Shown here: in pieces, positions 1-6,755 of the stretch
Numbering within the stretch: the stretch's first letter is position 1
How the letters are laid out: the number at the start of each line of letters is the position of its first letter
Assembly (NCBI GenBank): GCA_937967705.1
Contig: CALCJG010000356.1
Coordinates: 1 to 12,609 of the forward strand
Length of the DNA: 12,609 nucleotides
Origin: an uncultured Spirochaetia bacterium
Lineage (GTDB): Bacteria; Spirochaetota; UBA4802; JAGODF01
Reading direction: 5' to 3'
The notes under the pieces: model-generated
Told to the model about the DNA's origin: nothing
Database searches by the model: none
The model's input: the letters and a program-made list of their open reading frames with translations, nothing else
Translations under genes and position numbers: made by a program

Positions 1-1222
1 CCATGGCATGCTCTCGTATCCCGAAATGGACGTTGCGCCCCGCCTGATCCCTGCCCGAAGCGCTGTATCCCTTGACGAAGGTCTTGTTGCTGGGTGCCAG
101 GTCAGCCGATCCTCCCACCAGAGGGGGCAGGCTCTTGAAGAGGGACTCTAGCACCTTTCCCCCGGCGCTGCGCGTGGCGATCTTCTTTTCCACATCGAAA
201 GCGGGCATCTGTTTTCTCAGCACCTCACCGTCCGGCCGGGTAAAGAAGGAATCCCACCGGGTCCGCTTATCACCCGCTATAATGCCCTTGAAGGATTCCT
301 GCCAGGAATTGTAGACTCCTGTCAGTTCTTTCTTCCGCTCCTGAAATATTTCGTAAACCCGGGACGGCACGCAGAACTTCGCGTCAGCGTCGCAGCCGAT
401 GGCCGCTTTGGTCTTGCGCACCTCTTCCTCTCCCAGCGGAGAGCCGTGGGAGTCCTCGCTGCCTTCCTTGCCCGGGCTGCCCTTGGCAATCCGTGTATTG
501 GCTATGATGAGAGAAGGCTTCTGCCTTTCCTCCCGGGCCTTCAGGAGGGCCGTTTCGATCTGCCCGTAATCGTGACCGTCGATTTTCTGAACGTGCCAGT
601 CATAGGAAAGAAAGCGCTTCTCCACGTCCTCGGAAAAGGCCAGACTGGTATCCCCCTCGATGGAGATCTGATTGGAATCATAGACGAAGACGATGTTCCC
701 CAGTCCCCAGTGGCCCGCCAGGGAACCGGCCTCGGAGGAAATGCCCTCCATGAGGTCCCCATCGCTGACGATGGCATAGACGGCATGGTCGATGACATCG
801 AATTCCGCCCCCAGCAGCCTGGCAGCATAGGCCATTCCCACGGCGTTGGCAAACCCCTGTCCCAGGGGCCCCGTTGTGGTCTCCACACCGGCGGTATGGC
901 CGAACTCCGGATGTCCCGGCGTGCGGCTTCCCCGCTGGCGGAAGTTCATCAAGTCCTCAAGACCCAGATCGTATCCCGTGAGATGCAGCATGGTATAGAG
1001 GAGCATGGACCCGTGCCCGGCCGACAGGACGAAACGGTCCCGGTTGGCCCATCCGGGGTCCGATGGATTGTACTGCATGATCCGGGCCCACAGCACCGCG
1101 GCGATGTCGGCACAGCCCATCGGCATGCCGGGATGTCCGGAGTTGGCCTTCTGTACTCCGTCCATGGATAGGGCCCTCACCGTATTGGCGATGAGCGTGT
1201 AATCTTCAATGGTTAAATTCAT
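1..1222 (-). CDS. tkt: Transketolase, N-terminal part (truncated by window edge)
   Basis: Transketolase moves two-carbon ketol units between sugar phosphates in the cytosolic pentose phosphate pathway, using thiamine diphosphate and a divalent metal. The frame is open from ATG at 1222 to base 1, giving 407 residues of a family usually near 660; the C-terminal part lies beyond the left edge. Visible landmarks are NSGHPGMPMG at 27-36 with active-site His30, SAGHGS at 67-72 with His70, and the diphosphate/metal motif starting SDGD at 153 and ending in the Asn of YDSNQ. The pyrimidine domain follows, with GGSADL and then GIREHAM, whose Glu404 is the expected catalytic glutamate that activates the cofactor. 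AAGGGG-type Shine-Dalgarno bases sit about seven bases before the ATG. No lesion is seen. The gene lies downstream of the SNF transporter on the same strand but is separated by 285 bases and a terminator-like hairpin, so it is probably its own unit. Confidence 0.96.
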   Translation of the reverse strand, partial: MNLTIEDYTLIANTVRALSMDGVQKANSGHPGMPMGCADIAAVLWARIMQYNPSDPGWANRDRFVLSAGHGSMLLYTMLHLTGYDLGLEDLMNFRQRGSRTPGHPEFGHTAGVETTTGPLGQGFANAVGMAYAARLLGAEFDVIDHAVYAIVSDGDLMEGISSEAGSLAGHWGLGNIVFVYDSNQISIEGDTSLAFSEDVEKRFLSYDWHVQKIDGHDYGQIETALLKAREERQKPSLIIANTRIAKGSPGKEGSEDSHGSPLGEEEVRKTKAAIGCDADAKFCVPSRVYEIFQERKKELTGVYNSWQESFKGIIAGDKRTRWDSFFTRPDGEVLRKQMPAFDVEKKIATRSAGGKVLESLFKSLPPLVGGSADLAPSNKTFVKGYSASGRDQAGRNVHFGIREHAM

Positions 1223-1272
1223 CAGGAACCCCTTTCACAAAGCGTTTTACGGCAGGACCGTCAATGGATCCT

Positions 1273-1314
1273 AAAAAATGAGGGAACCCCCGTTTCCATC
1301 AGGGTCTGTTCCCT
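1273..1314 (-). terminator. Terminator-like hairpin between the transporter and tkt
   Basis: Read on the minus strand, AGGGAAC (1308-1314) pairs with GTTCCCT (1281-1287). An inner CCC/GGG pairing is possible, and the stem is followed after CA by six T residues (1278-1273). This fits a rho-independent terminator for the upstream SNF transporter gene. Because the best promoter candidate I see for tkt lies upstream of it (1431-1439), it could instead act inside the tkt leader. Confidence 0.5.
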
Positions 1315-1430
1315 TCAGTCGGCTGATATGCAGATTGAAACGGCATCACCCGCTCTACCCCGCCGTTCCGGTTCCCGGCGGGAATACGGATGATATAAAA
1401 TGAGGAAGGTCTATTTTAATCAAGAAAAAT

Positions 1431-1439
1431 ATTATCGCA
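1431..1439 (-). promoter_or_regulatory. Candidate extended -10 promoter element for tkt
   Basis: On the minus strand TGCGATAAT matches the extended -10 pattern (TG-N-TATAAT with one mismatch). No convincing -35 is seen at the usual distance, which is tolerated for extended -10 promoters. It lies about 210 bases before the tkt start and would place the hairpin at 1273-1314 in the leader. A second possibility is the isolated TTGACG at about 1250-1255, whose -10 is poor. Confidence 0.25.
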
Positions 1440-1507
1440 GGATGAGATTTGAAGGGACGGTCCCCCGATGATTCCAGCGGACATAAATCATCCCTCTTAC
1501 AGAAACA

Positions 1508-2860
1508 TCATCCCTTCACCAAAACCCTGTATATCCCGAAGTAGGCGAGGATAAGCGCCAGTATCAGGGGAGAAATGTAGCGGATGGCGAAGGCCCAGGT
1601 CTCCTTGAGCCAATAGAGCGAGGAATCCTCGTCAAGTTCATGGATCGTCCGGTCCAGACCGTATTTCCACCCCAGGCAGAGGGCTATCAGCAAGCCGCCC
1701 ACCGGCAGCATATAGATCGTGGTCAGTTTATCCATAAAATCGAAGAAGGTGTTTCCGAAGAAGACCTTTACATCCCGAAGCAGGTTGAAGGAGAGGGCTG
1801 AAGGGATGCCGAGGAGGAAGATGAGAAATCCGAAAACGGCGACCGATTTCCTTCGGCTCCAGCCTTTTTCATCCGTCATATAGGCCACCGTTACCTCCAG
1901 GAGGGATATGGATGATGTCAGCGCGGCGATAAACAGCAGCAGAAAAAAGAGGAAGGCAAACAGCGATCCGAAACCCATCCTGGCGAACACCACGGGCAGG
2001 ATGTGGAACGTCAGGCCCGGACCCTTATCCGGCATCATCCCCACAGCGTAAAGGGCAGGGAAAATGGCTAATCCCGCCAGAAAGGCGGCAAGGGTATCCA
2101 GGAGGACGATTTCCAGCGAGGCGCTGAGTATCTTGTCACGTTTCCCCAGGTAACTGCCGTAGGTGATCATGGCCCCCATTCCCAGACTGAGACTGAAGAA
2201 GCATTGTCCCAGAGCCTCGATAACGGTTTTCACGGTAATCTTCGTAAAATCCGGTTTAAGATAAAACATCACCCCCTTCGAGGATCCCTCCAGTGTCAGT
2301 CCCCGAAAGATGAGTACAAGGAGTATCACGAACAGAAGCGGCAGCAGTACCTTATTCCACCGTTCTATCCCCTCCTTAATCCCGCGTATCACGATCAGTA
2401 CAGTAGCCATCATAAAGACAGCATGATAGAAAAGCATTTTCACCGGGCTTTGGATAAAACCGTTGAATTCGGTTTCCGCGGCGGACGTGGTGCCGAGAAG
2501 GGGGATAATCCCTGTCAGACTCTTGATCATATAGCCGAGAGTCCATCCGCCTACGATACTATAGAAGGAAAGGATGAAAAAGCCCGCTGTTACCCCGAGG
2601 AATCCCACACCCCGCCACTTCCCCCCTCCGATCAGGGAGAAAGCCCCAACAGGGTCCTTTTGGGTATGCCGGCCTATAACTATCTCGGCAATCATGATGG
2701 GAAGTCCCAGTATGAGTATGCAGAGGAAATAAACAAACACGAAGGCCGCCCCTCCGTTGGATCCCGCTAGATAGGGAAATTTCCATATATTCCCCAGCCC
2801 AATAGCCGATCCTGCAGCAGCCAGGATGAAACCTATTTTTGATCCCCAGTGTTCTCTCAT
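1508..2860 (-). CDS. Sodium-dependent transporter of the SNF (neurotransmitter:sodium symporter) family
   Basis: A secondary transporter that uses the Na+ gradient to import small molecules, most often amino acids, across the inner membrane. The 450-residue protein has the LeuT-fold family signatures: TM1 GSAIGLGNIWKFP with the unwound GLGN segment (21-24), TM6 FFSLSLGMG (221-229), and TM8 ALTSSIS (313-319), whose Ala, Thr and Ser correspond to the second sodium site of LeuT. About 11 membrane helices are visible, ending in a short LVKG tail, the usual size for bacterial members; there is no cytosolic extension. The start is ambiguous: GTG 2863 directly precedes ATG 2860, and a GAGGGGG Shine-Dalgarno sits just upstream. 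I chose the ATG for spacing. The substrate cannot be read from the sequence. It shares a strand with hppA but a terminator-like hairpin separates them. The family assignment is firm. Confidence 0.95.
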   Translation of the reverse strand: MREHWGSKIGFILAAAGSAIGLGNIWKFPYLAGSNGGAAFVFVYFLCILILGLPIMIAEIVIGRHTQKDPVGAFSLIGGGKWRGVGFLGVTAGFFILSFYSIVGGWTLGYMIKSLTGIIPLLGTTSAAETEFNGFIQSPVKMLFYHAVFMMATVLIVIRGIKEGIERWNKVLLPLLFVILLVLIFRGLTLEGSSKGVMFYLKPDFTKITVKTVIEALGQCFFSLSLGMGAMITYGSYLGKRDKILSASLEIVLLDTLAAFLAGLAIFPALYAVGMMPDKGPGLTFHILPVVFARMGFGSLFAFLFFLLLFIAALTSSISLLEVTVAYMTDEKGWSRRKSVAVFGFLIFLLGIPSALSFNLLRDVKVFFGNTFFDFMDKLTTIYMLPVGGLLIALCLGWKYGLDRTIHELDEDSSLYWLKETWAFAIRYISPLILALILAYFGIYRVLVKG

Positions 2861-3173
2861 CACGAACCCCCTCTTAAGTATGATAGAGACAGAACAAGAC
2901 CCGACTCATCCGCATCCCTCCCATATTTTTTTCCCTTTTAAGGAAAAAAATGGATGGACTTCCTACTACCCCCTTCCCCTTTTTATAAAAGGAACCCACT
3001 CCAGTTGAGATGAAGTGGGCCAAGATTAGGAGTGATCATTTGTTATGATCATTTTCCAGAAAACAGCTCTTGAACAGGGATCTTGAGCTGATAACCGGCA
3101 TAAAAAAAGGATTTCGGGAGGGGGCCTGAGAAGCGCCCCCTCCCCGTTTATATCCCCAAGACTAGTGAGCTGG
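2861..3173. other. Intergenic region with AT-rich inverted repeats (leader of the SNF transporter)
   Basis: No gene is seen. On the minus strand this is the leader and presumed promoter region of the transporter gene. It holds a 10-bp inverted repeat, ATTTTTTTCC (2925-2934) with GGAAAAAAAT (2942-2951). A near-palindrome, CCTTTTTATAAAAGG, lies at 2978-2992. The hairpin CCCACT/AGTGGG is at 2995-3019. Two copies of TGATCATTT occur 13 bases apart (3033-3041 and 3046-3054). The hppA terminator is at the far end. No clean -35/-10 pair stands out. Confidence 0.5.
3102..3144 (-). terminator. Rho-independent-type terminator after hppA
   Basis: On the minus strand GGGAGGGGGC (3144-3135) pairs perfectly with GCCCCCTCCC (3125-3116) around a 9-base loop. 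Seven T residues follow at 3108-3102, seven bases after the stem. The T-tract is slightly distant from the stem, but strength and position (30 bases after the hppA stop) make it a good terminator for hppA. Confidence 0.75.
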
Positions 3174-5624
3174 CTAATTCTTCTTGGGAATTCTCATAGC
3201 ATAGAAAGACCTCCACACAAAGATGAGGGCGATTATCAGAAAGGGAATCCCGATAAACATGGTATAATCCATGGTTTTCATCTTAATCGCATGCAGCTTC
3301 ATCTCGATGGCTATCTCCGTTGCCAGCAGACCAAAAAGGGTGGAAAACTTGATGATCGGGTTCATGGAGACCGAAGACGTGTCTTTAAAAGGATCGCCGA
3401 CGGTGTCTCCTATAACTGTGGAAGCGTGAAGCTCCGTTCCCTTAAGGCTTCTGGGATCGACCTCGACCACCTTCTTGGCATTGTCCCAGGCACCACCGGC
3501 ATTAGCCATGTAAATGGCCTGGAAGAGACCGAAACAGGCAATGGACACAAGATAAGAAACAAAGAAGTTGGGATCGAAGAAGGCAAAAGCCAGGGTTGTG
3601 GACATCAGGGCGATGAAGATGTTCCACATACCCGTCTGGGCATACTGAGTACATATCTTGACGACGGTTTTGGAGTCCTCTATATCCGCCTCGGACTTGT
3701 TGAGATTCAGATTCTTCTTGATGAACTCGACCGCCCGGTAGGCTCCCGTCGTAACGGCCTGCATGGAAGCACCGACAAACCAGAAAATCACTGCACCGCC
3801 GCTAATGAAACCCAGAATAACCGGCGCATCTGTCAGTGAAAGGTTCAGAAAACCGACCTTTTTAAGGAGCAGGATGATGGAGAAGATCATCGTGGTCGCT
3901 CCTACGACAGCTGTTCCGATGAGTACGGGCTTGGCCGTTGCCTTGAAGGTGTTCCCCGCGCCGTCATTTTCCTCAAGATACTTCTTACCAGATTCGAAGT
4001 CAGGAGTAAAGCCGAAATCCTTCTTCACCTTGTCGGAGATACCCTGTATGCTCTCGATCTGGGAGAGTTCGAAGATGGACTGCGCGTTGTCCGTTACGGG
4101 ACCGTAACTGTCCACAGCGATGTTGACCGGCCCCATGCAGAGGAAACCGAATGCCACCAGACCAAAGGCAAATATGGAAGCATATCCGGGAATAACCACC
4201 GAAAGCTCCTGAAGGCTGACAAAATAAGCTCCTGTCATCAGGCCTACGATCAGCATCCCCATCCAGTAAGCACTGAAGTTACCCGCCACGATACCCGAAA
4301 GTATGGTCAATGACGAACCTCCTTCTTCAGAAGCCGTTACGATCTCATTGACATGTTTCGACTTGGCGCTGGTGAAAACCTTGGTAAATTCCGGGATGAG
4401 AACGGCGGCAAGCGTTCCGCAGCTGATGATCAATGCCAGCTGCCACCAGAGAGAGTTCAGTTCCGGTTTCTTCATGATTTCACCAATATCCCCTATCAGC
4501 ATATAGCTCATGAAAAAGGAGGTGCTGATACAGAGTATGGCGGCGATCCAGATCAGTCTCATGAGGGGCTCTTCAAAATCGAACTCCTTCTTTTTACCAT
4601 ATTTGGCCTCGGAGATCGCCTGATTGGCGAAATAAGAGAGACCGGAACAGAAATCCATGAGAAACCGCATGGCGAATATCCAGACGATCAATTTCGCCTG
4701 AATGTCCGGATTAGCCACAGCGAGGGTAATGAAGGAGATCAGAGCAACACCGGTTACGCCGTAGGTTTCGAAACCGTCAGCCGTGGGACCGACGCTGTCA
4801 CCCGCGTTGTCACCGGTACAGTCGGCGATAACGCCCGGATTGCGGGGATCATCCTCTTTGATCTTAAACACGATCTTCATCAGGTCGGAACCGATGTCTG
4901 CAATCTTGGTAAAAATACCTCCTGCGATTCTAAGGGCCGACGCTCCAAGGGATTCACCGATGGCAAATCCGAGAAAACAGACCCCGACGATCTCACGCGG
5001 AACAAAGAGAAGAATAATGACCATCATGACCAATTCCAGGGAGATAAGGAAGAGGCCAACACTCATTCCCGCTCTGAGGGGGATGTTGACCACGTCCCAA
5101 GGACGCCCCGCCAGGGAGGCAAATGCCGTACGGGCATTGGCAAAGGTATTGATACGGATACCGTACCAGGCCACTGCATAGGAACCCGCCATACCGACGA
5201 CTGAGAACAGTAGCACCTGCAACAGGGTTGAGGTAGTGGTAAGTACGGATACCTGAGGACTTGCTGAACTGTAAAAATAGAAAGCCATGGCACAGGATAT
5301 AAAGACGAAGAGCATCAACAGGAACTTACCCTGTTGCAAAAGATAGGTCCGGCATGTCTGAAAAATGATCTCGGCAACTTTAAGCATGGATTCGTGTGCC
5401 TTCATTTTTTTCACCTGATGCCGAAGCAAAAGACTGATACCAAGGGTACCGCATATCACGAAGGAACCGTAAAACAGCAGATCCCATCCTGTCATGCCCC
5501 CGAACTTATTGAACTTGCCGGCGTGCAGATCGGGAATAGCCAAATCCGCCTCACTGGCAAAGAGACCCACTGCCGTTGTCAGATACACCCCCAGCAACAT
5601 AATTAACCGCTTTAAAATCTTCAT
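3174..5624 (-). CDS. hppA: Membrane-bound ion-translocating pyrophosphatase (divergent subtype)
   Basis: Hydrolyses cytosolic pyrophosphate and uses the energy to pump H+ and/or Na+ across the inner membrane. At 816 residues it is at the long end of the family, with a signal-like first helix (residues 5-23, then FASEA) and about 16 membrane spans. Core motifs are intact: EDDPRNP at 257-263; the metal/substrate cluster with Asp268, Asp272, Asp276 and Asp283; DSYGPVTDNA at 505-514; ANAGGAWDNAKK at 707-718; and GDTVGDPFKDTS at 739-750. The segment 268-289 reads DCTGDNAGDSVG then ADGFETYG, where common H+- and Na+-pumps have DNVGDNVGDVAG then ADLFESY, so this is a divergent subtype. GNTFKA (557-562) has Lys561 at the position where K+-dependent enzymes carry Ala, which predicts K+-independence. 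Which ion is pumped cannot be read safely. AGAGGT lies four bases before the ATG. A terminator follows the gene, so it is probably monocistronic. Confidence 0.97.
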   Translation of the reverse strand: MKILKRLIMLLGVYLTTAVGLFASEADLAIPDLHAGKFNKFGGMTGWDLLFYGSFVICGTLGISLLLRHQVKKMKAHESMLKVAEIIFQTCRTYLLQQGKFLLMLFVFISCAMAFYFYSSASPQVSVLTTTSTLLQVLLFSVVGMAGSYAVAWYGIRINTFANARTAFASLAGRPWDVVNIPLRAGMSVGLFLISLELVMMVIILLFVPREIVGVCFLGFAIGESLGASALRIAGGIFTKIADIGSDLMKIVFKIKEDDPRNPGVIADCTGDNAGDSVGPTADGFETYGVTGVALISFITLAVANPDIQAKLIVWIFAMRFLMDFCSGLSYFANQAISEAKYGKKKEFDFEEPLMRLIWIAAILCISTSFFMSYMLIGDIGEIMKKPELNSLWWQLALIISCGTLAAVLIPEFTKVFTSAKSKHVNEIVTASEEGGSSLTILSGIVAGNFSAYWMGMLIVGLMTGAYFVSLQELSVVIPGYASIFAFGLVAFGFLCMGPVNIAVDSYGPVTDNAQSIFELSQIESIQGISDKVKKDFGFTPDFESGKKYLEENDGAGNTFKATAKPVLIGTAVVGATTMIFSIILLLKKVGFLNLSLTDAPVILGFISGGAVIFWFVGASMQAVTTGAYRAVEFIKKNLNLNKSEADIEDSKTVVKICTQYAQTGMWNIFIALMSTTLAFAFFDPNFFVSYLVSIACFGLFQAIYMANAGGAWDNAKKVVEVDPRSLKGTELHASTVIGDTVGDPFKDTSSVSMNPIIKFSTLFGLLATEIAIEMKLHAIKMKTMDYTMFIGIPFLIIALIFVWRSFYAMRIPKKN

Positions 5625-5690
5625 ACTGACCTCTGATTATTAAATTAGATTAAGTCCGAAACCCAGAGGGTTCCGATAAAACAGCCGGTT

Positions 5691-5771
5691 TTACTTCCCG
5701 TCTGGTCCCACAACGAACGACTGAATTAAATACAAGACTGATGGATTTACTGCCTGATCATGACTTCCCAA
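5691..5771 (-). CDS. Possible 26-codon leader ORF upstream of hppA
   Basis: AGGAGGTGATC (minus strand, 5783-5773) is a full-length match to the anti-Shine-Dalgarno tail of 16S rRNA. Six bases after its AGGAGG core a TTG at 5771 opens a 26-codon frame (TTG-GGA-AGT ... GGG-AAG-TAA) that stops 66 bases before the hppA ATG. The peptide would contain NPSVLYLIQSFVVGPDGK and has no clear signal peptide or known motif. A four-codon ATG frame at 5762 is a poorer fit at 16 bases from the core. A strong ribosome site with a short frame in a leader resembles a leader peptide, but chance is possible; there is no comparative support. Confidence 0.25.
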   Translation of the reverse strand: MGSHDQAVNPSVLYLIQSFVVGPDGK

Positions 5772-5921
5772 AGATCACCTCCTGAAAGAAATTTGTTATA
5801 TGCAAGCCAGCTCTCAATCCGTTCCCCAGTATTATTTGATTGCCTCACTGCCGTTATCACCGATGGAGAAAACAGCAGAAAAACAAATGATCAGCCCTCT
5901 CAAGTCGACTGGCATACCAGG

Positions 5922-5943
5922 GACAGAACTGATACGCTCTGTC
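5922..5943. repeat. Inverted repeat / hairpin, 6 bp
   Basis: GACAGA (5922-5927) pairs with TCTGTC (5938-5943) around a 10-base loop. Just upstream, CTGG-CATA-CCAG forms a second small hairpin (about 5909-5920). Weak on its own; noted as part of the structured region. Confidence 0.3.
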
Positions 5944-6002
5944 TAGCCGGGTACACCAAGAGTTTCAGAGAACAGCACTAGATCTAATCTCAGTAAGTTC
6001 GC

Positions 6003-6054
6003 ACCGGCCAAACCGAACCTAAACGTGGGTAAAACTACCCCGTTATGAACCGGT
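6003..6054. repeat. Nested hairpin
   Basis: An outer stem ACCGG (6003-6007) with CCGGT (6050-6054) encloses an inner stem. The inner stem is AACG, bulged T6026, GGGTA (6022-6031), pairing with TACCC-CGTT (6036-6044) around loop AAAC. Nine inner and five outer pairs in 52 bases look like a folded RNA element; the strand is undetermined. Confidence 0.45.
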
Positions 6055-6064
6055 ACAACCCTTA

Positions 6065-6096
6065 TCTCTTCCAGAACCCGAAACGGGGGAAAGAGA
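6065..6096. repeat. 12-bp interrupted hairpin
   Basis: TCTCTTCC (6065-6072) pairs with GG plus AAGAGA (6088-6096, one bulged A at 6090). The apical stem CCCG (6077-6080) pairs with CGGG (6084-6087) over an AAA loop, with AGAA unpaired on one side. Total 12 pairs in 32 bases. No T-tract follows on either strand, so it is not an ordinary terminator. Confidence 0.5.
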
Positions 6097-6191
6097 GTAA
6101 TCCATTGATTTGCTTCAGATATTTTACACAGACATGGAACAATTAGACAGGGTCAGTCAGCAGGGGACACAGCGGCCGTCGAGTCGGATGT

Positions 6192-6217
6192 CGGGAAACC
6201 AAGTTTCACGTTTCCCG
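6192..6217. repeat. Perfect 8-bp hairpin
   Basis: CGGGAAAC (6192-6199) pairs with GTTTCCCG (6210-6217) around a 10-base loop. CGAG (6180-6183) and CTCG (6218-6221) could extend the stem across an 8-base bulge. An alternative pairing GAAAC-CAA-GTTTC lies inside it, so two mutually exclusive folds are possible. No T-tract follows. Confidence 0.45.
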
Positions 6218-6244
6218 CTCGTCAGCTCTAATCCGGGCATGACC

Positions 6245-6285
6245 TCTCCCTAACAGAAAGGTTTTAGTGGGGAATACTAGAGGTA
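6245..6285 (-). terminator. Bulged hairpin at the 3' end of the lipoprotein gene
   Basis: On the minus strand CCTCT, overlapping the gene's CTC-TAG end, pairs with AGAGG. The inner bases CCCC-ACTAA pair with TTAGGG with a bulge. It could end the lipoprotein transcript, but there is no T-tract, so intrinsic termination is doubtful. Confidence 0.3.
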
Positions 6286-6591
6286 AGCTCCTTTGCTCCA
6301 AACAGAATACTTGTATACGGGTTCGCATTCCACCTGATGAAGATAATTGAAGAGGCAAGTGGAGGGTTTGATATAATAGGGATTATGACAGTAGGCCTTC
6401 TCGGTGTGGCTTTTTATTTCGATGATTGTTTTATTTTGAAAAGTTCCTCCCTGGGAAATTGCCAGGGTCTCTTTTTCCGCTTCCGCGGCGAGGGCCGTTA
6501 TATCATCGCTCTCGTTTTGAAGAAAAAAACAACCGCAGACCGTTGCGGCCAGGATGGAGATGATAAGCAAGGTTGTCAGACTTTTCTTCAT
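6277..6591 (-). CDS. Small putative lipoprotein, function unknown
   Basis: The 104-residue product starts with a textbook export signal: MKK, a hydrophobic stretch (LLIISILAATV), then VCGC, where Cys21 fits a lipidation site (Val -3, Gly -1, though Cys at -2 is unusual). The mature part has an acidic Glu/Ala-rich segment (about 26-44) and a C-terminal half with several cysteines and aromatics (CHNPYYIKPSTC, VECEPVYKYSVW), possibly disulfide-bonded in the periplasm. I do not recognise the family. ATG 6591 is chosen; GTG 6597 and TTG 6594 lie just upstream, and GAGG is 10 bases before the ATG. It is divergent from the cstA-type gene at 6756, sharing a 160-base spacer, and lies upstream of the structured region. 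The signal peptide argues that the frame is real; an overlapping plus-strand frame lacks one. Confidence 0.6.
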   Translation of the reverse strand: MKKSLTTLLIISILAATVCGCFFLQNESDDITALAAEAEKETLAISQGGTFQNKTIIEIKSHTEKAYCHNPYYIKPSTCLFNYLHQVECEPVYKYSVWSKGAYL

Positions 6592-6755
6592 CAACACACG
6601 ATACCTCGAGAGCTATGGCCAATGAATATCGATGATGATATATTTCAAGTATTTTTTCTTTCCGTAACGGTCATTCCGAAAAAAATTGTGATTGACTATT
6701 TCCATACCCGGCCATAGAGCGTCCTGGTCTTTCCTTACTCGCAAGGAGGGTCACC
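6592..6755. other. Divergent promoter region between the lipoprotein and cstA-type genes
   Basis: Plus-strand TTGACT (6692-6697) is followed 17 bases later by TAGAGC (6715-6720), a weak sigma70-type pair in front of the cstA-type gene. A 7-bp A/T inverted repeat, TTTTTTC with GAAAAAA, surrounds CCG-TAA-CGG at about 6653-6686 and could be a binding site or a bidirectional element. No clear promoter was found for the lipoprotein. Confidence 0.3.

Larger units (their letters stand above)
5625..6276. other. Long gene-poor, hairpin-rich intergenic region upstream of hppA
   Basis: These 652 bases carry no convincing large gene. Besides the possible short leader ORF, they hold several strong inverted repeats, listed separately at 5922-5943, 6003-6054, 6065-6096, 6192-6217 and 6245-6285. 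The only longer frame, a 73-residue one on the plus strand at 5760-5981, has no recognisable motif, and no good Shine-Dalgarno was noticed before it. On the minus strand the region is the leader/promoter zone of hppA. I checked for tRNA, tmRNA, RNase P and SRP RNA signatures by eye and found none. Confidence 0.6.

Noticed and set aside
446..1171. Long plus-strand frame of about 240 codons opposite transketolase
   Set aside because: It is antisense to an intact conserved enzyme and its translation shows no recognisable domain.
2995..3019. T-box-like leader suggested by the AGTGGG hairpin
   Set aside because: The conserved T-box AGGGTGGNACCGCG sequence is absent and the downstream gene is not clearly amino-acid specific.
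4353..5204. Plus-strand frame of 283 codons opposite hppA
   Set aside because: The minus strand encodes every hppA motif; the translation here is low-complexity polar sequence typical of a shadow frame.
5773..5783. GATCACCTCCT on the plus strand, identical to the 3' tail of 16S rRNA
   Set aside because: Nothing upstream matches conserved 16S sequence, so it is not an rRNA fragment; it is read instead as a Shine-Dalgarno on the opposite strand.
5760..5981. Plus-strand 73-codon frame in the region upstream of hppA
   Set aside because: No recognisable motif, and it overlaps hairpins and the minus-strand ribosome site; it is probably a chance frame, though it cannot be excluded.
5985..6290. tmRNA, RNase P RNA, 6S or SRP RNA as an explanation of the hairpins
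   Set aside because: I could not find the T-arm, the GAGGAAAGTCC-type, or the GGAAGGAAGCA-type signatures on either strand by eye.
6337..6717. Plus-strand frame of 126 codons overlapping the lipoprotein gene
   Set aside because: It has no recognisable motif or signal, whereas the opposite strand has a complete lipoprotein signal; it also runs through the presumed promoter region.
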